Source: Actinomadura latina NBRC 106108
Lineage (GTDB): Bacteria; Actinomycetota; Actinomycetes; Streptosporangiales; Streptosporangiaceae
Length of the DNA: 64,000 bases
Assembly: GCF_001552195.1 (NCBI RefSeq)
Contig: NZ_BCQS01000009.1
Span: 1 to 64,000 of the forward strand
Direction of reading: 5' to 3'
Shown here: positions 17,843-27,000 of the stretch, piece by piece
Layout of the letters: the number at the start of each line of letters is the position of its first letter
Position numbering within the stretch: position 1 is the first letter of the stretch
Made by a program: the position numbers and the translations under genes
Notes under the pieces: model-generated
Seen by the model: the letters and a program-made list of their open reading frames with translations, nothing else
Told to the model about the DNA's origin: nothing
Databases searched by the model: none

Positions 17843-18670
17843 ATGACTGAGGGAATCTTCAAGGACGGCGATCTCATCCGCCTGATCGCGCAGGAGGGCG
17901 CGCTCATCGCGGCGGGCGGGGCGGCCTCGCTGCTGCAGACGGCGCATCCCAAGGTGGCGCAGGGCGTGTACGACCACAGCTACACGGCGGACGATCCGGC
18001 GCGGCGGCTGCGGAACACGATGGGATGGCTCTACGTCGTGCAGTTCGGGACGCGGGAGGAGGCCGAGACCCTCAGCGCGCTCGTCACCAAGGGGCACGAG
18101 TCCATCACCGGGCCCGGCTACGAGGCCAACGACCCCGAGTTGCAGGTGTGGGTCGCGTCCACGCTGTTCGCGGTGGCGACGCAGTTCTACCAGCTGCTCT
18201 TCCGCCGGACGTTCAGCGAGGCCGAGCTTGAGGAGTTCTACCGGCAGACCAAGGTCTACGCGACGATCCTGGGCTGCCCCGAGGAGCGGATGCCGGCGAC
18301 CTACCGGGACTTCCGCGAGTACTACGCGGGCATGCTCAGCAGCTTGAAGATCAGCGACGCGTCGCGGGCGGTCGCGGAGCAGGTGCTGCACCCGAAGCTG
18401 CCGGGCGGGCCGCTGAACGCGCCGGGGCTGATGATGATCCGGCTGCTCACGGCGGGGCTGATGCCGGAGCCGATCCGCGTGCAGTACGGGTGGAAGTGGA
18501 GCAGGGCGCGGGAGGCGCGGTTCCGGCTGCTCGTGGCGGTGCTGGCCACGGTGTACCCGCGGCTGCCGGTGCGGGTCCGGACGCTGCCGCGGGACGCCTA
18601 CCTGCTCGCCACCCGCAAGATGCTGTCGAAGCTGAAGCGCAAGCAGCCGGCGATCAGGGTGCGGAGCTGA
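17843..18670 (+). CDS. MpaB/DUF2236-family oxygenase-like protein
   Basis: 275 residues. All-helical heme-binding family including fungal MpaB and rubber oxygenase Lcp. Visible family pieces: AAGGAASLLQTAHPKVAQGVYDHS at the N-terminus, a GTREEAE-type segment, and HESITGPGYEANDPELQVWV, where His residues could bind heme. The C-terminus is basic (KMLSKLKRKQPAIRVRS). The physiological reaction in actinobacteria is unknown. The promoter area has repeated ACTTAC-like bases (GTACTTACTTACAC) just before the ATG, a possible operator. Confidence 0.85.
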   Translation: MTEGIFKDGDLIRLIAQEGALIAAGGAASLLQTAHPKVAQGVYDHSYTADDPARRLRNTMGWLYVVQFGTREEAETLSALVTKGHESITGPGYEANDPELQVWVASTLFAVATQFYQLLFRRTFSEAELEEFYRQTKVYATILGCPEERMPATYRDFREYYAGMLSSLKISDASRAVAEQVLHPKLPGGPLNAPGLMMIRLLTAGLMPEPIRVQYGWKWSRAREARFRLLVAVLATVYPRLPVRVRTLPRDAYLLATRKMLSKLKRKQPAIRVRS

Positions 18671-18708
18671 ACGGCCGCGTGACCCACAGGCAGGGCACGC
18701 GGCCGTTC
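18669..18708 (+). terminator. Hairpin terminator overlapping the MpaB stop
   Basis: 13-bp perfect stem beginning inside the stop codon, loop 14 bases. A second hairpin (10-bp stem) follows at 18718-18750. Confidence 0.65.
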
Positions 18709-18717
18709 TCCCTTGCC

Positions 18718-18750
18718 GGTCCTCCCGTGCCCGGCCCGGCCGGGAGGACC
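18718..18750. terminator. Second hairpin downstream of the MpaB gene
   Basis: Arms GGTCCTCCCG/CGGGAGGACC with a 13-base GC-rich loop and TTCT just after it on the plus strand. The region 18751-18880 between this and the next terminator holds no gene. Confidence 0.5.
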
Positions 18751-18883
18751 TTCTGACCGGTCCGCCGCCCGTCCGCCCGCTCCCCCCAGAGCCTGGCCGG
18801 ACGGCGATCCGGGTCAAGAGTGCGTCCCGGGGCTGCAGGCCGCCTGGATTGAAGCTGAAAGTGTGCTGAAAGCCGCTTTGGTA

Positions 18884-18934
18884 TGAAAAAACCGCAGCTG
18901 GGGGGACGTGTGGCGTCTCGTCCCCAGCCGCGGT
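18884..18934 (-). terminator. Intrinsic terminator of the two-component operon
   Basis: On the minus strand a long GC stem (about 16 pairs, two bulged bases) is followed by TTTTTTC at 18890-18884. It is one of only two hairpins here with a real T run; it ends transcripts from 19092-23093. Confidence 0.75.
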
Positions 18935-19091
18935 GTCCGGGCGACCCGGAGTGAACCGGCCCGGAGTGAAGCTGGCCAGGGCGCGGACTCCCGTACTCCG
19001 TCGAGTCCGGGGCGCGCCCTGTGCGGCCACCTAACAGCACCCACCTGAACGCTGCCTGAATGTGGCCCGCGTCTCTCTCGGCGCATCTCTT

Positions 19092-20639
19092 CTAGTCGTC
19101 GTCGAGGGGCAGGACGACCCGGAACGCGGCGCCCTCGCCGGGGGTGGAGTCGGCCTCCACGACGCCGTCGTGGGCGGCGACGAGCGCGGCGACGATGGCG
19201 AGGCCGAGACCGGCGCCGCCGTAGTCGCGGGAGCGGGCCTCGTCCGCGCGGTAGAACCGCTCGAAGACCCGTTCGGCCTGCTCGGGCGGGAGGCCGGGCC
19301 CTTCGTCCGCGACCGTGATGACGGCCGCCGGGACTCCGCGCAGCGTGCCCGGCGTGAGCCGGACCTCGGCCGGCGTGCCCTCCGGGGTGTGCGCGATCGC
19401 GTTGGTCAGCAGGTTCCCGATCACCTGGCGGAGCCGCGGCTCGTCCCCCCGCACCTGGTAGGCCAGCCCGCCTTCGACTGACAGGTCTATCCTGCGGTCG
19501 AGTGCGAGAACTCTGGCCTCCTGGACAGAGTCGGCGGCGACGGCGAGCAGATCCACCGGTCGCCGCTCGATCGGCCGCTGCCGGTCCAGCCGGGCGAGCA
19601 GCAGCAGGTCCTCGACGAGCAGCCCCATCCGGGACGCGGTCTCCTCGATCCGGCCGATCAGCCGGTCCAGCTCCGCGGGGCTGCGCGCCGCGCCCTGCCG
19701 GTAGAACTCGGCGAACCCGCGGATCGCGGTCAGCGGGGTGCGCAGCTCGTGGCTGGCGTCCGCGACGAACCGGCGCATCCGCTCCTCCGACCGCAGCGCC
19801 GTCTCCTCCGAGCGCCGCGCCGCCGCCTCCGACTCGGCGCGCGCGACGAACGCCGCCTCGATCTGCCCCAGCATCGTGTTCAGCGACCCGCCGAGCCGCC
19901 CCATCTCGGTCCGCGGATCCGCCTGCGGGACGCGGCGGGACAGGTCCCCGGCCGCGATCGCGCCCGCGGTCTCCTCCACGGCGGCGAGCGGGCGCAGGCT
20001 CGCCCGCACGACCCACACGCCCAGCACCACCAGGACGGCGAGCACCAGCAGGCCCACGATCGCGTCGATCACGACGAGCCGCTGGACGGTGCGGTCCACC
20101 TCGTCCAGGCTGAACGCGAGGACGATCACGCCGCCCGGGAGGTGCTCGGCCAGGATCCGCCACTGCGAGCCGCCGGTCCCGCGCACGGTGAACGGGCGGT
20201 CGATGTGCCGGTCCAGATCGGCGGGGAGCCGCGGGTGGCCGGTTTCGCTCCACGCCGGGTTCTGCCCGACGGCCCGCCCGTCGTCGGTGATGACCTGCCC
20301 GTACATCTCGCTCGGGATCCGGACCTCGATGTTCTTGTCGCCGCGCCGCAGCTGCGGGACGACCTGCTCGACCGCCCGCCCGACCGAGCCGCGCAGCTGG
20401 TCGTCGGCCCGCCCCACCAGGTACTGGCGCAGCACCGACGCGCCCGCCGCGCTCATCACCGTCATCCCCAGCGTCACGAGGACGAGCATCCCGGCGATCA
20501 GCTTGACGCGCAGCGGCGTCCGCCCCCACAGCCGTGCGAGGCCGCGGCGCGGCGTCCGGGCCGGCGCGCCGGCCGGGACGCCCTCCCGTTCCGGCGCTCC
20601 CGGGCCGTCCGTCGCGGACGCGGGGACGCGAGCGGTCAT
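19092..20639 (-). CDS. Sensor histidine kinase (MprB/TcrY-like)
   Basis: 515 residues. Start ATG overlaps the regulator stop (TGATG). TM1 at about 45-67, an extracytoplasmic sensor domain 68-187, TM2 188-211, HAMP 212-265, a coiled coil rich in Ala/Glu/Arg, then HisKA with His297 in ASHELRTPL. The HATPase has NLLTNAIAHTPEG (N box), DEGPGLPPE and GGAGLGLAIV. It phosphorylates the co-transcribed regulator; the signal is unknown. C-terminal acidic LPLDDD. Confidence 0.93.
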   Translation of the reverse strand: MTARVPASATDGPGAPEREGVPAGAPARTPRRGLARLWGRTPLRVKLIAGMLVLVTLGMTVMSAAGASVLRQYLVGRADDQLRGSVGRAVEQVVPQLRRGDKNIEVRIPSEMYGQVITDDGRAVGQNPAWSETGHPRLPADLDRHIDRPFTVRGTGGSQWRILAEHLPGGVIVLAFSLDEVDRTVQRLVVIDAIVGLLVLAVLVVLGVWVVRASLRPLAAVEETAGAIAAGDLSRRVPQADPRTEMGRLGGSLNTMLGQIEAAFVARAESEAAARRSEETALRSEERMRRFVADASHELRTPLTAIRGFAEFYRQGAARSPAELDRLIGRIEETASRMGLLVEDLLLLARLDRQRPIERRPVDLLAVAADSVQEARVLALDRRIDLSVEGGLAYQVRGDEPRLRQVIGNLLTNAIAHTPEGTPAEVRLTPGTLRGVPAAVITVADEGPGLPPEQAERVFERFYRADEARSRDYGGAGLGLAIVAALVAAHDGVVEADSTPGEGAAFRVVLPLDDD

Positions 20640-21376
20640 CAGCCCGGTCTCGACGGCTCGCGCAGGACGTACCCCACACCGCGCAGCGTGTGGATGAGGC
20701 GCGGCTCGGCGTTGTCCACCTTGCGGCGCAGCGCGGACACGTACGACTCGACGATGCCCGCGTCGCCGCGGAAGTCGTAGTTCCACACGTGGTCGAGGAT
20801 CTGCGCCTTGGACACGACGCGGCCCGCGTTGGCCATGAAGTAGCGCAGCAGCTTGAACTCGGTCGGCGACAGCTGGATGGACGTGCCGCCGCGCCACACC
20901 TCGTGGCTGTCCTCGTCCAGTTCGACGTCCGCGAACACCATGCGGGGCGGGGGGTCGGACAGGCCGCCGCGGAACCGGCGCAGCACGGCGCGGATGCGGG
21001 CGATGACCTCCTCCAGGCTGAACGGCTTGGTGACGTAGTCGTCGCCGCCGATCGTCAGCCCCTTGATCCGGTCCTGCACGGCGTCGCGCGCCGTCAGGAA
21101 CAGGACGGGGGTGTGGTCGCCGCCGGAGCGCAGCCGCCGCGCGACGTCGAACCCGTCGATGTCGGGCAGCATCACGTCCAGGACGATCAGGTCGGGACGG
21201 TGCCGGCGCGCCGACTGCACCGCGTCCGCGCCGTTGGTCGCGGTGACCACGTCGAAGCCGGTGAAGCGCAGGCTGCCGGCGAGCAGCTCCAGGATGTTGG
21301 GCTCGTCCTCGACGACGAGCAGGGTCGCCTCCGCCGTCGCCGACTTGCCTCCGCCGTTCGCGGTCCGTTCAGTCAC
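20639..21376 (-). CDS. OmpR-family response regulator
   Basis: 245 residues from the GTG at 21376 (GGAGGGGG lies upstream; an ATG at 21400 would add eight residues). Receiver domain with acidic pocket VEDE, phosphoacceptor Asp67 in LIVLDVMLP, and Lys in YVTKPFS. C-terminal winged helix with LSPTEFKLLRYFMANAGRVVSKAQIL and the recognition helix SYVSALRRKV. Partner of the kinase at 19092. Lies 94 bp after deformylase and may share its transcript. Confidence 0.93.
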   Translation of the reverse strand: MTERTANGGGKSATAEATLLVVEDEPNILELLAGSLRFTGFDVVTATNGADAVQSARRHRPDLIVLDVMLPDIDGFDVARRLRSGGDHTPVLFLTARDAVQDRIKGLTIGGDDYVTKPFSLEEVIARIRAVLRRFRGGLSDPPPRMVFADVELDEDSHEVWRGGTSIQLSPTEFKLLRYFMANAGRVVSKAQILDHVWNYDFRGDAGIVESYVSALRRKVDNAEPRLIHTLRGVGYVLREPSRPG

Positions 21377-21470
21377 GTGCCCAGTCCCCCTCCACATCAT
21401 CGCAGAGGATTCCAGCCGAACCTGGACGTCCGCTGAACGTCCGCAGAGGAACGGTCGAGTGCGGGCCCGG

Positions 21471-22001
21471 TCACTCCTGGAGTGCGCGGATGGCCCTCAT
21501 TGCCTCGCGGCGCGCGTCCCCGGACAGGACGTCGATGTAGACGCCGCCCTCCAGGTGACCGCACTCGTGCTGCAGGCAGCGGGCGAAGTACCCGGTGCCC
21601 TCGACGCGGACGGGCCTCCCCTTCACGTCCACGCCCTCGACGACGGCGTGCGCGTGGCGAGGCGTGTCGAACCGCAGGCCCGGGAGGGACAGGCAGCCCT
21701 CCGACTCGACGAGCTGCTCGCCGTCGGCCGCGACCAGCGCCGGGTTGACCACGTGGCCGATGTGCCGGCGCCCCTTGTCGTCCTCGCAGTCGTACACGAA
21801 CAGCCGCAGGCCGACCCCGATCTGGTTCGCGGCCAGCCCGGCGCCGTCCTCCTCGTACATGGTGACGAACATGTCGTCGACGAGGCGCTCAAGGGAGGCG
21901 TCGAACGCCCGGACCGGGTCGCATCCGGTCCGCAGCACCGGATCCCCGAGCAGCCTGACCGGGCGGACGTTCCCGCCCCGCGCGTGTCTCCGCTTCCTCA
22001 C
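21471..22001 (-). CDS. def: Peptide deformylase
   Basis: 176 residues. All three deformylase motifs: GAGLAANQIG (53-62), EGCLSLPG with metal ligand Cys103, and QHECGHLEG with His145, Glu146 and His149. Removes the N-formyl group from nascent chains using Fe2+ or a similar metal. The basic N-terminus (MRKRRHARGG) may be overextended. Lies between a DivIVA-like gene and the response regulator, all on the minus strand. Confidence 0.95.
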   Translation of the reverse strand: MRKRRHARGGNVRPVRLLGDPVLRTGCDPVRAFDASLERLVDDMFVTMYEEDGAGLAANQIGVGLRLFVYDCEDDKGRRHIGHVVNPALVAADGEQLVESEGCLSLPGLRFDTPRHAHAVVEGVDVKGRPVRVEGTGYFARCLQHECGHLEGGVYIDVLSGDARREAMRAIRALQE

Positions 22002-22019
22002 CCGGAAGATCCTATAGAG

Positions 22020-22068
22020 CGTCCGGCGGTGCGCCCCGCCCGCGAGGGGCCGGGCGCACCGCCGGACG
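22020..22068 (-). terminator. Hairpin after the DivIVA-domain gene
   Basis: 16-bp perfect stem with a 17-base loop between the stop at 22089 and the deformylase start at 22001. Confidence 0.7.
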
Positions 22069-22088
22069 TGCCGAGGGCCGGGCCCCCG

Positions 22089-23093
22089 CTACAGCTCGAT
22101 CGGGCCGCGGGGCTGCTGCGGCGGGACCGGGTGCTGGGACGGGCCGGCGTCCTCGGCCGGGCGGACGGGCTTGGGCTGCGGCGGTGCGGGCGGCGCCGGC
22201 GGCACCGGGGTGTCGGCGGACGTGGGCTCGGGCTTCTTCATCGCCGGTGCGGCCGGCGGCGCGGCGGCAGGGGCCGGCTTGGGCGCGGGCGCCGCCTGGG
22301 CGGGCTTGGGGGCCGTGGCCTGCATCGGCTTGACGGCGGGCGCTGCGGCCTGCGGCGCGGGCTGCGCCGGCGGGGCCTGCTTGCGCGGGGCGCTCTGCCG
22401 GACGGCGTCCTCGACCATCTTCTCCAGCGGGCCCGCCTCGTTCTCGGCGCTGAGCAGCCGGTGCAGCGTGTCACTGATCTCGGTGAGGCGCTGCAGCGCC
22501 TGCGTGTGGTTCTTGGTGAGCGCGGTGAGCCGCTGCGTCGCGCCCTCGTTGATCACGCTGGCGCGGCGCTCGGACGCGGTGAGGGTGCGCTCGGCCTCCA
22601 GCCGCGCGCTCGTCACCGTCTGCTCCGCCTCCTGCTTGGCCGACGAGAGGACGCTGTCCGACTCCTTCTTGGCGGAGGCGAGCACCTGGTCGGCCTTCTC
22701 CTGCGCCTGGGAGAGGTTCTTGTCGGCGTGCGCGCGGGCGTCGTCGATGATCCGCTTGGACTCCTGCGCGGCGTCCTCGCGGATCTCGGCGCCCTTGGCC
22801 TCGGCCTCGGCGACCTTGTCCTGGGCCTCGTCCTCGGCGAGGTTGATGATCTGCCGGAGCCGGTCGCTCAGGTCGTCGCCGGTGGGCTTGCGCGCCTCCC
22901 TGAGCTCGGCCATCTCGCGGCGGAGGCGTTCGCCGTCGTCCTGGGCGCGGGCGAGCCGCGCCTCCAGTTCGCGGTGCTTCTGGTGGGCGCGGGCGATGTA
23001 GTCGTCGACCTGGCGGCGGTTGTAGCCGCGCATCACGATCTCGAAGGACTCGTCTTGGAGGAGGTTCGGCAGGATCTCGGCTTCGTTGCTCAT
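22089..23093 (-). CDS. DivIVA-domain coiled-coil protein
   Basis: 334 residues. N-terminal DivIVA/GpsB-type segment (FEIVMRGYNRRQVDDYIARA, 18-37), then a long Glu/Ala/Lys coiled coil to about residue 215, then a Pro/Ala-rich tail (PPAQPAPQAAAPAVKP and on). DivIVA proteins mark curved membrane at poles and hyphal tips and recruit growth machinery; the long coil with a disordered tail resembles actinobacterial filament or polarisome proteins. It is not Wag31/DivIVA itself as far as I can tell (not next to the ftsZ-sepF region). Confidence 0.83.
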   Translation of the reverse strand: MSNEAEILPNLLQDESFEIVMRGYNRRQVDDYIARAHQKHRELEARLARAQDDGERLRREMAELREARKPTGDDLSDRLRQIINLAEDEAQDKVAEAEAKGAEIREDAAQESKRIIDDARAHADKNLSQAQEKADQVLASAKKESDSVLSSAKQEAEQTVTSARLEAERTLTASERRASVINEGATQRLTALTKNHTQALQRLTEISDTLHRLLSAENEAGPLEKMVEDAVRQSAPRKQAPPAQPAPQAAAPAVKPMQATAPKPAQAAPAPKPAPAAAPPAAPAMKKPEPTSADTPVPPAPPAPPQPKPVRPAEDAGPSQHPVPPQQPRGPIEL

Positions 23094-23389
23094 GGTGCCT
23101 TGGGGGGTCGTTGGCGGGGGTCATCACCCCGTCAGGGTCGGTTGCGATAACAGCCACCCGCCTGGGCGGGCCCACATGGAAACGTCAGGACGACTCTCGT
23201 CCGGTCCACCCCATTCGCGCAACCGGAACGCGCTTCTTGCTGCCGTTTCTTCATATGGATGAGCTCGACAAACTATCTAATCCCGGCAAAGTCCGCTTCC
23301 CGGACGGGGCCGTGCCGGGGGCCGGAACCGGCCCCGCCGGGCGGGGGCGCCCTGCGGGACGGCGCCGGACGCGTCCTAGCATCGGCGCC

Positions 23390-23923
23390 ATGAGCAACCC
23401 CGTGAGCTACGTCGGAGCGCTGGGCGAGGACCGGCCGGAGATCGACCCGGAGGCGTGGGTCGCGCCCGGCGCGGTCGTCGTCGGGCGGGTGACGCTGGGC
23501 CGCGCGTCCAGCGTCTGGTACGGCTCGGTGCTGCGCGGCGAGGACGAGGAGATCGTCGTCGGCGCCGAGTGCAACATCCAGGACCTCAGCTGCCTGCACT
23601 GCGACCCGGGCATGCCCGCGATCCTGGAGGACCGCGTCAGCCTCGGCCACAAGGCGATGGTGCACGGCGCGCACGTCGAGACCGGCGCGCTCATCGGCAT
23701 CGGCGCGATCGTGCTGAACGGCGCCCGCATCGGGGCCGGGACGCTGATCGCCGCCGGCGCGCTGGTGCCGCCCGGCAAGAAGATCCCGTCCGGGGTGCTC
23801 GTCGCCGGCACGCCGGGCAAGATCGTCCGGGAGCTGAACGACGGCGACCGGCTCGTCCTGGAGCACACGCCGACGATCTACATGGAGAAGGCGAAGCGGC
23901 ACCGGGCCGCCGCGTGGGAGTAG
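23390..23923 (+). CDS. Gamma-carbonic anhydrase family protein
   Basis: 177 residues. Left-handed beta-helix built of hexapeptide repeats (VAPGAVVVGRVTLGRASSVWYGSVLRGE). Three metal-ligand His are in place: His70 (LHCDPG), His87 (LGHKAM) and His92 (VHGAHV). Length and motifs fit the PaaY/YrdA/CaiE group, in which CO2 hydration is often weak. The frame is open upstream to 23111, but MSNPVSYVG is the natural start. 23094-23389 holds divergent promoters and no gene. Confidence 0.88.
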   Translation: MSNPVSYVGALGEDRPEIDPEAWVAPGAVVVGRVTLGRASSVWYGSVLRGEDEEIVVGAECNIQDLSCLHCDPGMPAILEDRVSLGHKAMVHGAHVETGALIGIGAIVLNGARIGAGTLIAAGALVPPGKKIPSGVLVAGTPGKIVRELNDGDRLVLEHTPTIYMEKAKRHRAAAWE

Positions 23924-24012
23924 CGTCAAGGCCGGTTTAGCCCCCCGCTGACCTGGGGTGACGCGGCTTCTGTGCCGGTCAGGGACAGCCCGGCCGATTT
24001 CTGCTGACTACG

Positions 24013-27000
24013 ATGACCATCGTGGTGTGGGGACCAGGCTATGGCAGTGCTCCGCCGGCCGGCCCGCAGCGGGGACAGGGGCCGTTCGCGGATCCGTTCG
24101 CGGAGGCGGAGCGCGACACGCGGGCGATGGTGGCCGCCGCGTGGTGGCCGACCGCGCCCCCGCAGCAGCGCCACCACGCCATCGGCGGCCGCATGCTCGT
24201 GCTGCCCGACGGGACGTGGTGGCTGTTCGGCGCGTGGGCCCGCTGGTACCGGCTGCACCCGTCCGACGGCCAGTGGTACCTGTGCCCGCCGCCCCGCACG
24301 CCCGCCGTCCGGATGGCGGCGCGGCCCGCGCAGCAGGGCGCCGGGCAGGTGCCGAACCTGCCGCCGCACGTCGTCCCGGCCGGGCCCGACTTCGCCTACG
24401 ACCCGCCGTCTGGGCTGCCGTTCGTCGGACACGGGTTCGCGACGGAGCTGACGTCGCGCGTCCGGTCGACCCTGGAGTCCGCGGCGGCGCTGCCGGCGCC
24501 CGACTACCCGCACCCGTGGCCGGACTTCACGAACGGGACGCCGTCCACCGTCGCCGCCGCGTGGGGCGTGATGCTGTGGTGCTCGGCCGCGCCCGCGTTC
24601 GACGCGCGGCTCGACGCGCAGATGCTCGATCTCTGGAAGCCGTACCGCGCCAAGCCCCTGCCGGACGTGGACGGCCCGCGCTGGCTCACCCCGCCCACCC
24701 TCGAATCGCTCGTCGCGCTCTACGCCGAGCGCCTGCGCGCGAGCCGCGTGGACGCGGCGGTCGTCATCCTGCGGACGATGTGGGCCATCGCCAGCGTGCT
24801 CCGCGAGGACGTCCGGTTCCAGGTTCGGGCGGACGCGCTGCTCGCCATCCTCGGAACCACGCTCGCCAACCCGACGGTCGACTACGGGGCGCTGCCGTAC
24901 GGGGACCAGGCGATCGTCCAGCAGTGGCTTACGCGGTGCCCGCCGAACCTGGTTCCCTCGCTGCGGAACGAGAGCTCGCCAGGGGACAACTTCAGGCATG
25001 CCTTCTACACGCTCAGCGAGCTGATTGCGGAGCTGTCGGGCGACCCGGCGGAACCTGCCTACCTGGAGCCCCGGCTGGTGGCCGCCGCGCTGGTCGCCGC
25101 CGATCTGAACGTCGTCCGCAAGGACATGGTGGGCACCATCGTCCCTTGGCTGGATCCTGAGATCCGCTACACGGTGCAGGCGGTGGCGGAGCAGAAGGGG
25201 CATCCGCTGCGCCGCCTGTGGCCGGAGGACATGCGACTTCCCGAGCCGCTGCGGTCGGCGGCCGGGTCCGGTCCGGGCGCCGAGTCGCTGCTGGCCGCGA
25301 TGTACGAGGTGGACCTGGCCTGGTGCCGGCTCGGCGGGATGCCCGCGCGCCCGCGCGGCTTCCCCGTCCCGACCGCGATCATCGCCGGGATCATCGGCCG
25401 CAACCGGGCCCGCGCCACCGCCGCGTCCCAGCTGCCGACGCCGCCGCCGAACCCCGCGCCCGCGCAGCCGGCGCCGTTCGGGCTGCAGAGCCAGCCCGGC
25501 CTCGCCCCGGGCACGCCGCCGCACCCGCAGGGGACGCCGTCGGAGCCCGACCGCCCGTTCGTCCAGCCGCCCGCGCAGCCGGGGTGGGAGAACGCGCCCG
25601 GCCCGGCCGCCGTCCCGGCGGGCAACCAGCTGCCGGGGCCCGGTCAGCAGGCCGCGTTCGCCTCGCCGGACCCGATCATCAGCGGGTCTTCGGGCGAGGA
25701 GGACGAGGCGGGCGCCGCGCCGCCGTACACCGAGCTCGGTTTCCAGCGTGGCGCGCCCGCCGCCCGGCCCGCGCCCATGCAGAGCCCGGCGCCGCCTCCG
25801 CCCGAGCCGGAGCCGCAGGCCGGCGGCTTCTCCCCGCCGGAGGAGGAGAAGCGGGACGAGAACTTCGTGCCGCCGTACACGCAGCTCGGCTACCAGCCGG
25901 CCGGCGCCGCCCCGCCCCAGCAGCCCGCCTCCCCGCAGCAGGCCGCCCCACCTCAGCAGGTCGCCCCGCCTCAGCAGGTCGCCCCGCCTCAGCAGGTCGC
26001 CCCGCCTCAGCAGGTCGCCTCCCCGCAGCAGGCCGCTCCGCAGCAGGCCGCGCCGCCGAAGCCCGTGGCGCCGCCGCAGAGCCCTGCCGCGGGGGAGCCG
26101 CAGCCGACCGCGTTCGACGCGTACGCGACCCGCGTCGAAGGGGGCCGGGGATCGCCGCGGCCCGGCCCGCCCGCGCCTCCGAACTCGCCGCCCGGCACGC
26201 GCGTCCTCGGCCCGGGGGACCTCGAGGACGAGCCGGCCGCGCCGCCGCCGCCCGTCGCGGGAGGCGGCCCGGGAACGAAGGTCATGTCCAAGACGATGGT
26301 CGGCGACTTCGACTTCCTGGACGACACGCCGTCCCCGGAGCGTCCCGTCGCCGAGATCCCGCCGCCCAGCGACCGCAGCACCCGCCGCGTCCTGGAGCGG
26401 TTCGGGTTCGGGTTCCTCTACGGGGAGCACGACGCGTCCGTCCTGCTCGGCGACGTCCGCGCGCAGGCCGAGGAGTGGAACGCACCGGCCGGCGACGAGA
26501 TCGAGCAGACGCGGGTGGACGGCGCGCCCAGCGCGATCAAGTCGGGCCTGCCGGGCGTGCTGCTGGTCGGCGACCCGCACTCGGGGCAGCGCCGGCTGTC
26601 CCGGATGATCGCGCTGACGCTGGCGAACGCCGGGCTCGGCGACGGGTCGATCCGCGCGCACGACGCCGAGGACGTCCGGAACGCGCCGCCGGAGCGGATC
26701 GGGCTGCTCCTCGCCCAGCCGGGGCCGGTGATCCTGTTCGAGCGGCTGGACGTCGCGATCAACGACGCGGCCGATCCCGGCGCCGTCGTCGGGGCGGTGC
26801 GCCGCGCCCGCCGCGACCCGGTGAACACGACGCCGATGATCGCGACGTGCGAGCCGCGCGCGTACCGGCGCCTCCTGCAGCAGCATCCGAAGCTCGTGCA
26901 GGCGTTCCGCGTCCACCGGCTGCCCGACTTCAGCGACCTCGACAACCGGATGACGCTGCTGCACCTGCTCGCGGACGAGCGGCGCGTCACGATCGGCGCG

